A DNA stretch of 10,053 nt from an uncultured Bacteroidales bacterium (GTDB lineage: Bacteria; Bacteroidota; Bacteroidia; Bacteroidales; JAUNSR01), in assembly GCA_947074245.1 (NCBI GenBank), contig CAMTOW010000042.1, positions 1 to 10,053 on the forward strand, in the 5' to 3' direction. This document shows positions 1 through 5,078 of this stretch, piece by piece. Under the pieces are notes generated by a model. The model saw only the letters and a list, made by a program, of their open reading frames with translations. It was not told where the DNA came from and did no database searches. Each line of letters starts with the position of its first letter. The first letter of the stretch is position 1. The translations under genes and the position numbers were made by a program.

Positions 1-1
1 G

Positions 2-1192
2 GATTCTACGTCTAAAAACGATGTCCTGAAAAAGAATTTCATCGATTTCTTCATTCGCAAAGGTGCTGCAACAATTGCGGATGTAGCGAAAGAAACCGAC
101 CTCAGTATCCCTACTGTAACCAAGATATTAAGCGAAATGCAGCGCGACAATCTGATTCTGGATTGTGGTAAAAGCGAGCATTCGGGAACCCGAAAAGCCA
201 CCTTATATAATATAAATCCCGAAATGGGATATTTCGTCGGCATCGATGTGCAACACTCGCATATCCTACTGGCATTGACGAATTTTTCCGGAAAATTACT
301 TTTCACAAAAGAGTACAAAGATTTTCGTCTTCAGGATTCCAAACAAGCATTCGTCCAACTCTGCGATGCCATTGAGGACTTCCTGACCGTACAACCTGTT
401 GATCGCAATAAAATCCTCAATATGGGTGTGAATATGCCCGGACGCATTGACAACAGCAAAGGCATATCCTACTATTATATGCAGGATACCGAATCGCCGT
501 TGACGGAAGAGCTTGAAAAAAGATTCAATATACCGACAAGACTTGATAACGATACGCGTGCGATGTGCTACGGAGAATACATGTGCGGGGTCGGTAACGG
601 CGAGAAAAATGTGATTTTCGTAAATATGAGTTGGGGATTAGGCATCGGCATCATTACCGAAGGACGCCTTTATTACGGCAAATCCGGATTCTCAGGCGAA
701 TGGGGGCATGTCAATCTGTTCGACAACGAGATACTTTGCCATTGCGGCAAAAAAGGATGTCTTGAAACGGAAGCATCCGGATCCGCTATATTCCGCCGTT
801 TCATGGATAGCTATCGTCAAGGCAGCACAACCATTTTGAAAGAAAAACTGGATACCGGAAAAGACATCGTACTGGAAGATATTCTTGACGCAGTCAAAAA
901 AGATGATATCTTATCAATCGAACTGATCGAATCAGCCGGACGTACGCTCGGGAAATATATCGCGGGGCTACTGAACATCTTTAATCCGGATGTCTTGATC
1001 CTGGGTGGTTCGGTTGGCGCAATCGGCGATTATCTGGCATTTCCGGTCAAAACCGGCATTATGAAATATACGCTTAACTATGTGAACAGCGATACCGAAC
1101 TTCGTGTCGCATCGCTCGGGAAGATCGCAGGAGCGATCGGAGCTTGCATGCTTAGCCGCAGCAAGTGCCTTGGCATCATCAAAGATGCCTGA
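2..1192 (+). CDS. ROK-family transcriptional regulator (5'-truncated by window edge)
   Basis: The frame is open from base 2 to the TGA at 1190-1192 (396 residues visible), so the gene begins outside the window; the ATG at 137 is internal because it would remove the DNA-binding domain. Residues about 10-48 form a winged helix-turn-helix (ATIADVAKETDLSIPTVTKI). The rest is a ROK sugar-kinase-like fold: FVGID beta strand near residue 79, LDND with the equivalent of the catalytic Asp at about 184, WGLGIGI phosphate-loop-like segment near 210, and GEWGH (Glu233, His236) followed by CHCGKKGC (Cys246, 248, 253), the HxCxCGxxGC zinc site of the family. HTH plus ROK is the NagC/Mlc/XylR architecture, so it probably represses sugar-use genes and is released by a sugar or sugar phosphate; the ligand cannot be read from sequence. 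The nearly complete length (about 400 residues is usual) suggests only a few N-terminal residues are missing. No sugar-use operon is visible downstream, so its targets are elsewhere or upstream. Confidence 0.93.
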   Translation, partial: DSTSKNDVLKKNFIDFFIRKGAATIADVAKETDLSIPTVTKILSEMQRDNLILDCGKSEHSGTRKATLYNINPEMGYFVGIDVQHSHILLALTNFSGKLLFTKEYKDFRLQDSKQAFVQLCDAIEDFLTVQPVDRNKILNMGVNMPGRIDNSKGISYYYMQDTESPLTEELEKRFNIPTRLDNDTRAMCYGEYMCGVGNGEKNVIFVNMSWGLGIGIITEGRLYYGKSGFSGEWGHVNLFDNEILCHCGKKGCLETEASGSAIFRRFMDSYRQGSTTILKEKLDTGKDIVLEDILDAVKKDDILSIELIESAGRTLGKYIAGLLNIFNPDVLILGGSVGAIGDYLAFPVKTGIMKYTLNYVNSDTELRVASLGKIAGAIGACMLSRSKCLGIIKDA

Positions 1193-1231
1193 GTAAAATC
1201 ATTACCACACACATCTTAACCTGAACTGAGA

Positions 1232-1259
1232 AAAAGAGCCTTTACGGGCTCTTTTTTTT
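1232..1259 (+). terminator. Intrinsic terminator of the ROK regulator gene
   Basis: A 9-bp perfect stem (1232-1240 with 1247-1255, core AGAGCC/GGCTCT) has a 6-nt loop and runs into eight consecutive T residues (1252-1259). It lies 40 bp after the ROK stop codon on the same strand, which is the expected place for Rho-independent termination. Confidence 0.85.
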
Positions 1260-1358
1260 GTGACCATACATCAATGCGGCTCTTGTAATCCGATATCTCA
1301 TCCGCTTGTTCCGCTCAACCGCAAGTACCTGATCCAAAATGTAGATCTACAAACCAAC

Positions 1359-1406
1359 GAAAACACCCCCTATTCAGACTATTAATTCTGAATAGGGGGT
1401 GTTTTC
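1359..1406 (-). terminator. 20-bp perfect inverted repeat, probable bidirectional terminator
   Basis: Arms 1359-1378 and 1387-1406 are perfectly complementary over 20 bp with an 8-nt AT-rich loop (CTATTAAT). The stem has a C5/G5 core and AAAA/TTTT at its base, so both strands carry a short U run at the foot of a GC-rich hairpin, the usual layout of a bidirectional terminator between convergent genes. The ROK gene already has its own terminator, so this one most likely ends the minus-strand FKBP/lemA transcript, 82 bp past the stop at 1488. The U run is short and part of the stem, so processing or mRNA stabilisation is an alternative. The rest of 1193-1487 shows no gene; it holds a 10-bp palindrome GTAGATCTAC at 1341-1350 of unknown meaning. 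Confidence 0.7.
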
Positions 1407-1487
1407 CGAACGGAAGCCGCGTTTCGCGAACTTCAATCCGATTGATCCGAGCGGTCAGTCCGTTTCCGAAATGCCGGAATCAAGATA

Positions 1488-2018
1488 TCAAGGAGCCGGA
1501 ATCTCAAGACCCGGTATGCTGTTTAATTTGATAGTAAACAACAGAGTAGAATAAGCAGGGATGCTGGATGTTGCAGAGGCGCCATAGCCAAGTTCCCAAG
1601 GAATCACAACTTGCCAAACCGAACCTACCGGCATATTCTGCAATACGATCTGCCAACCTTGAATCAATTTGGTAACTTCACTCTGAAAGCCGTAGTTTTC
1701 ATCAAAATATTCGGTCGTATTGATCAACCGTCCGCTGTAATCGACATTCACCGTGCTAGTAAAGAAAGGAGGCTGAGTTCCCACTTTTCCTGAGTCAACG
1801 ATATGATATAGCACTTTGTATTCCGGATAACCCAACGACGCTAGTTCAGAGTAATATTTTTTCCCGTCTTCACCGATCGTATCTTTCATACGGGCAAAAT
1901 AATTTTCGTTCTCCAGCTTCCAAGCCTCGATCTCGCCGCTGTTATCGTTATCGTCCAGACATGAAACGAATGTCAAGGAAGTAAAAAGCAAGAATATGAA
2001 ATAATAGATTTTCTTCAT
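1488..2018 (-). CDS. FKBP-type peptidyl-prolyl cis-trans isomerase, lipoprotein (downstream paralogue)
   Basis: A 176-residue protein with a lipoprotein signal peptide: Lys2-Lys3, hydrophobic stretch to about residue 18, acylation at Cys20 (FVSC). The acidic LDDND after the cysteine resembles the Bacteroidota surface-export signal, so it may face outward; this is inference. Residues about 88-168 are a single FKBP domain: VDYSG (Tyr94), FD (Phe105-Asp106, the FKBP12 Phe36/Asp37 pair), LIQGW (Ile119, Trp122), MPVGS, IPWELGYG (Tyr145), IP near 153 and STLLFTI (Phe161). Most active-site positions are therefore present and prolyl isomerase activity is plausible for folding of envelope proteins. 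Residues 21-87 are an FKBP-leading segment shared with the upstream paralogue (YHIVDSG). It is the last gene of the minus-strand cluster, 93 bp downstream of its paralogue. The start at 2018 is chosen because it gives the complete signal peptide. Confidence 0.92.
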   Translation of the reverse strand: MKKIYYFIFLLFTSLTFVSCLDDNDNSGEIEAWKLENENYFARMKDTIGEDGKKYYSELASLGYPEYKVLYHIVDSGKVGTQPPFFTSTVNVDYSGRLINTTEYFDENYGFQSEVTKLIQGWQIVLQNMPVGSVWQVVIPWELGYGASATSSIPAYSTLLFTIKLNSIPGLEIPAP

Positions 2019-2111
2019 ATTGGTAGATGATTATTAAAAACAGGCCGAAGCCATCGTTTTATGTGATAATTGATATTGATTCATGATTTTCGCACCTCTA
2101 TCCGATCGTGC

Positions 2112-2633
2112 TTATTGGGGAATGCCATATCCCTCCAAACGTACCGTAAACCGAAGCGTCGAATAAGGGTGGATAAATCCGATTCCTTTTTCGCCATAAG
2201 CGAGTTGCCACGGAATCACCACTTCCCATACCGCATTTTGATTCATCCGAGGCAAGAACGTCTGCCATCCTTCAATCAGAGTGGGCAAGGAGAAAAACTC
2301 ATTCGTCTTCGTCTCGACCGCCCGGTCTGAATCGTAAAAGTAACAGGCGTATGAAACGCGTACCGAATCATCGGGCAATACCGGATTTTCCGGAGCAGGA
2401 ATACCCGAATCGACAATGTGATATAACACCGGAAAGCGTCCGTTCAATATGCCGGGCAGAGCGTCATAATAGTTCTTACCGTCGGCATCCAGCGAATCGA
2501 TCATCTGCTGGAAGAACACCTCGTTGGCCTCTTTCCATTCATCATATTTCATGCCCGAATCATTATCCTCCTGACAAGAGTTGAAACCGAATGTGATGAT
2601 GGAAAACAGAAGGATATAAAGCCGTTTATTCAT
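2112..2633 (-). CDS. Divergent FKBP-type prolyl isomerase-like lipoprotein (upstream paralogue)
   Basis: A 173-residue lipoprotein (Cys20 in GFNSC, followed by QEDND) built like its downstream neighbour: shared DEWKEANE-type leader helix, YHIVDSG at 71-77, and a C-terminal FKBP domain at about 88-168 with LIEGW (Ile120, Trp123), VVIPWQLAYGE (Tyr146) and YSTLRFTV (Phe162). The active site is eroded: the usual YxG is YAC (Tyr95-Ala96), the Phe-Asp pair appears as Val106-Glu107 in AVETK, and the conserved Gly of MxxG is Asn133 in RMNQNAVW. It may be a weak isomerase or a non-catalytic chaperone/binding protein. The two genes look like an old tandem duplication since they share motifs but differ at many positions. 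It begins 45 bp after the lemA stop with no recognisable promoter between them, so cotranscription with lemA is likely. Confidence 0.9.
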   Translation of the reverse strand: MNKRLYILLFSIITFGFNSCQEDNDSGMKYDEWKEANEVFFQQMIDSLDADGKNYYDALPGILNGRFPVLYHIVDSGIPAPENPVLPDDSVRVSYACYFYDSDRAVETKTNEFFSLPTLIEGWQTFLPRMNQNAVWEVVIPWQLAYGEKGIGFIHPYSTLRFTVRLEGYGIPQ

Positions 2634-2667
2634 AACGATTGATTTACCGGATAAGTATCAGCCCGTG

Positions 2668-2687
2668 AAAAAAGAGTCTTAGAACTC
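2668..2687 (-). terminator. Weak terminator-like hairpin overlapping the lemA stop codon
   Basis: On the minus strand GAGTT-CTAA-GACTC (5 bp including one G-U) is followed by six T residues; the loop contains the lemA TAA. The stem is short, so at most this would give partial termination before the FKBP genes. Low confidence. Confidence 0.25.
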
Positions 2688-3269
2688 CACTTTCGGTGCC
2701 GATTGAGCACCTTGTTCCGCCTGGAAATAAGGTTTTTTCGAAAACCCGCCCATACCGGCGACTAACATCGCTGGAAATTGTCGGATTTTGGTATTGAACT
2801 GACGCGCCACGTCGTTGTAACGGTTCCGTTCTACCGAGATCCGGTTTTCGGTCCCCTCCAACTGAGCCTGCAGTTCCAAAAAGTTCTGGTTAGCCTTCAA
2901 GTCCGGATAATTCTCCGTTATGGCCAACAGACGCCCCAAAGCCTGACTCAACTCCCCCTGTGCCGCCTGATAGCGAGCAAGAGACGCCTCATCCAGATTC
3001 GACACATCGATGGTCGTGGAAGTCGCTTTGGCACGAGCCGCCACCACACCCTCAAGCGTAGCGCTCTCGTGGGTTGCATACCCTTTCACCGTACTGACCA
3101 GATTCGGAATCAGGTCGGCACGACGCTGATACTGATTCTCCACATTGGCCCATTGTGAATCCACTTTTTCCTCTTCGGTCACCATACCGTTGTAGGCTCC
3201 CATACACCAGAAAATAAAACCGCCGACGATCACCAGGATAACAGCGGCAATGATTAATCCTTTTTTCAT
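2679..3269 (-). CDS. lemA: LemA family membrane protein
   Basis: A 196-residue protein from the ATG at 3269. The frame stays open to an ATG at 3326, but that longer form would put an odd hydrophobic stretch before the typical MKKG start and would begin inside the terminator-like hairpin, so the shorter start is preferred. Residues 4-22 are one transmembrane segment; the remainder is the helical LemA domain with its hallmark run YNGMVTEEEKVDSQW (26-40), VENQYQRRADLIPNL (43-57), VKGYATHES (61-69), then a second helical half with AITENYPDLKANQNF (116-130) and ENRISVERNRYND (141-153). LemA proteins are tail-anchored-like helical bundles whose biochemical role is not established. In many genomes lemA is followed by a TPM/YgcG-type gene; here it is followed by two FKBP lipoproteins. 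Gene order is glyQS, lemA, fkb, fkb on the minus strand. Confidence 0.93.
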   Translation of the reverse strand: MKKGLIIAAVILVIVGGFIFWCMGAYNGMVTEEEKVDSQWANVENQYQRRADLIPNLVSTVKGYATHESATLEGVVAARAKATSTTIDVSNLDEASLARYQAAQGELSQALGRLLAITENYPDLKANQNFLELQAQLEGTENRISVERNRYNDVARQFNTKIRQFPAMLVAGMGGFSKKPYFQAEQGAQSAPKVEF

Positions 3270-3280
3270 GTGACTAAGAT

Positions 3281-3352
3281 AAAAACAAAACGACCACAAA
3301 ATCAGCGAAAGACCGGCTGTAAACAACTTTCTCTTCCCGCTGATCCTGTGGT
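3281..3352 (-). terminator. Terminator-like hairpin between glyQS and lemA
   Basis: On the minus strand, positions 3352-3338 (ACCACAGGATCAGCG) pair with 3307-3293 (CGCTGATTTTGTGGT) over 15 bp. The two positions that mismatch in DNA become G-U pairs only in the minus-strand RNA, which supports action on the glyQS transcript. The 3' arm is followed by a T-rich tail (CGTTTTGTTTTT, 3292-3281). It starts 14 bp past the glyQS stop. The 30-nt loop is longer than usual, so termination may be incomplete. Confidence 0.6.
3297..3327 (-). promoter_or_regulatory. Candidate Bacteroidota promoter for lemA
   Basis: Reading the minus strand, GTTG (3327-3324) is followed after exactly 19 nt by TGATTTTG (3304-3297), seven of eight matches to the -7 consensus TAnnTTTG at the standard -33/-7 spacing. 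Initiation would fall near 3290, giving a leader of about 20 nt to the lemA ATG at 3269. The -7 element lies inside the 3' arm of the terminator-like hairpin, so the two signals overlap. Confidence 0.38.
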
Positions 3353-3365
3353 GCCTTATATTGAA

Positions 3366-4913
3366 TTACTCGGTAATCTTTTTAAGCAGGTTTCTCAACG
3401 ATACCTGATCCGCGATGATACCGCGAAGCTGGTCGATAGCGACACGCTCCTGAGTCATCGTATCACGGAAACGGATTGTAACCGTATTGTCGGTTAGCGT
3501 CTGATGATCCACCGTTACACAGAAAGGTGTTCCGATCGCATCCTGACGACGATAACGTTTTCCGATCGAGTCTTTCTCATCATATTGACATTTGAAATCG
3601 AATTTCAAGTCGTCGATGATCTGACGCGCTTTGTCCGGCATTCCGTCTTTTTTGGTCAATGGCATCACAGCCACTTTCACCGGAGCCAGAGCCGCAGGCA
3701 GTTTCAATACCACACGCGTTTCTCCGTTTTCAAGCTGCTCTTCCGTATAAGCGGCAGCCATTACAGATAAGAACATACGGTCCACACCGATCGAAGTCTC
3801 GATCACATACGGCACATACGATTCTTTGGTTTCCGGATCGAAATACTGAAGTTTTTTTCCGGAATATTGTTCGTGGCTCGAAAGGTCAAAGTTCGTACGA
3901 GAGTGAATACCCTCTACCTCTTTGAATCCGAACGGCATTTCAAACTCGATGTCTGTCGCCGCATTCGCGTAGTGAGCCAGTTTGTCATGATCGTGGAAAC
4001 GATATTTTTTCTCACCCAGTCCCAATGCTTTGTGCCATTTCAGACGAGTATCTTTCCATTTAGCGAACCATTCCAATTCCTCACCCGGACGAACGAAGAA
4101 CTGCATCTCCATCTGTTCGAACTCACGCATACGGAAAATGAACTGACGCGCAACGATCTCATTACGGAACGCCTTACCGATCTGAGCGATCCCGAAAGGA
4201 ATCTTCATACGACCGGTTTTCTGAACGTTCAGGTAGTTTACGAAAATACCCTGAGCCGTTTCCGGACGCAGATATACTTTCATAGCACCTTCCGCCGTAG
4301 AACCCATTTCCGTAGAGAACATCAGATTGAACTGACGAACCTCCGTCCAGTTTTTCGTTCCCGAGATCGGACAAACGATCTCATAATCCAGGATAATCTG
4401 ACGAAGATCTTCCAGGTTGCTATCATTCAATGCTTTTGCGAAGCGTGTATGTAGTTCTTCTTTTTTAGCCTGATATTCCAGAACGCGTCCGTTTGTCGCA
4501 CGGAACTGTTCCTCATCAAACGATTCTCCGAAACGTTTCGCCGCTTTTTCAACCTCTTTGTTGATCTTGTCGTCGAATTTCGCCATCTGGTCTTCGATCA
4601 ACACGTCGGCACGGTAACGTTTTTTTGAATCTTTGTTGTCAATCAACGGGTCATTGAACGCGTCAACGTGTCCCGATGCTTTCCAGATCGTCGGATGCAT
4701 GAAGATCGCAGAATCGATCCCTACTACATTCTCATGCAGCAGAACCATGCTGTCCCACCAGTATTTTTTGATATTATTTTTTAGTTCAACTCCATTCTGT
4801 CCGTAATCGTAAACAGCAGATAAACCGTCGTAGATTTCACTTGATTGGAATACGAAACCATATTCTTTGGAATGTGAAACCAACTTCTTGAAAACATCTT
4901 CCTGTTGTGCCAT
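3366..4913 (-). CDS. glyQS: Glycine--tRNA ligase, single-chain alpha2 type
   Basis: A 515-residue class II aminoacyl-tRNA synthetase that charges tRNA-Gly with glycine using ATP in the cytoplasm. Visible parts: N-terminal catalytic start with GFVFQSSEIYDGLSAVYDYG (residues 19-38); TEMGS near 201; LRPETAQGIFVNY (215-227), typical of the glycine enzyme; motif 2 as FRNEIVARQFIFRMREF (249-265) with the ATP-binding arginines; motif 3 as YVIETSIGVDRM (369-380); and a C-terminal anticodon-binding domain from about 408 (APVKVAVMPL, then YRRQDAIGTPFCVTVD at 454-469). This is the dimeric single-chain form, not the alpha2beta2 GlyQ/GlyS form. Length is normal for the family and no motif is missing. The leader to the ATG at 4913 is too short to hold a T-box. 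It is divergent from parC and heads the minus-strand cluster. Confidence 0.97.
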   Translation of the reverse strand: MAQQEDVFKKLVSHSKEYGFVFQSSEIYDGLSAVYDYGQNGVELKNNIKKYWWDSMVLLHENVVGIDSAIFMHPTIWKASGHVDAFNDPLIDNKDSKKRYRADVLIEDQMAKFDDKINKEVEKAAKRFGESFDEEQFRATNGRVLEYQAKKEELHTRFAKALNDSNLEDLRQIILDYEIVCPISGTKNWTEVRQFNLMFSTEMGSTAEGAMKVYLRPETAQGIFVNYLNVQKTGRMKIPFGIAQIGKAFRNEIVARQFIFRMREFEQMEMQFFVRPGEELEWFAKWKDTRLKWHKALGLGEKKYRFHDHDKLAHYANAATDIEFEMPFGFKEVEGIHSRTNFDLSSHEQYSGKKLQYFDPETKESYVPYVIETSIGVDRMFLSVMAAAYTEEQLENGETRVVLKLPAALAPVKVAVMPLTKKDGMPDKARQIIDDLKFDFKCQYDEKDSIGKRYRRQDAIGTPFCVTVDHQTLTDNTVTIRFRDTMTQERVAIDQLRGIIADQVSLRNLLKKITE

Positions 4914-4938
4914 AATAATTAGTTAGTTTATAGGACTG

Positions 4939-4946
4939 CAAAGTAA
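4939..4946 (-). promoter_or_regulatory. Possible -7 element for glyQS
   Basis: On the minus strand TTACTTTG matches seven of eight positions of TAnnTTTG and sits 25 bp upstream of the glyQS ATG. No convincing -33 element was found at 19-21 nt, so this is only a candidate. Confidence 0.28.
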
Positions 4947-4960
4947 ATAATTTTTTCGAT

Positions 4961-4976
4961 TAAATTTGTATTTTTG
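4961..4976 (+). promoter_or_regulatory. Two abutting -7 elements upstream of parC
   Basis: TAAATTTG (4961-4968) and TATTTTTG (4969-4976) both match TAnnTTTG perfectly and lie end to end. Initiation just downstream would give a parC leader of about 90-100 nt. A clear -33 TTG at 19-21 nt is missing for either one, and the region is AT-rich, so chance matches are possible. Confidence 0.4.
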
Positions 4977-5078
4977 TAAGGCAGACAGTCTATTATAGCC
5001 GATAAAAAACTTAAATCTCCGTATTAAACGAACACTTCGGCTACCTTTCATTAACAAATACAGTAACAGCATCCAAAC

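Noticed and set aside
2036..2052. Terminator between the two FKBP genes (GGC-TTCG-GCC then TGTTTTT on the minus strand)
   Set aside because: The stem is only 3 bp despite the TTCG tetraloop, so it is not convincing as a terminator.
3867..4454. Plus-strand open frame of 195 codons inside glyQS
   Set aside because: Antisense to conserved synthetase motifs; no start context or domain.
4914..4938. T-box or glycine riboswitch ahead of glyQS
   Set aside because: The glyQS leader is far too short and no such structure is seen; T-boxes are mainly a Firmicutes device.
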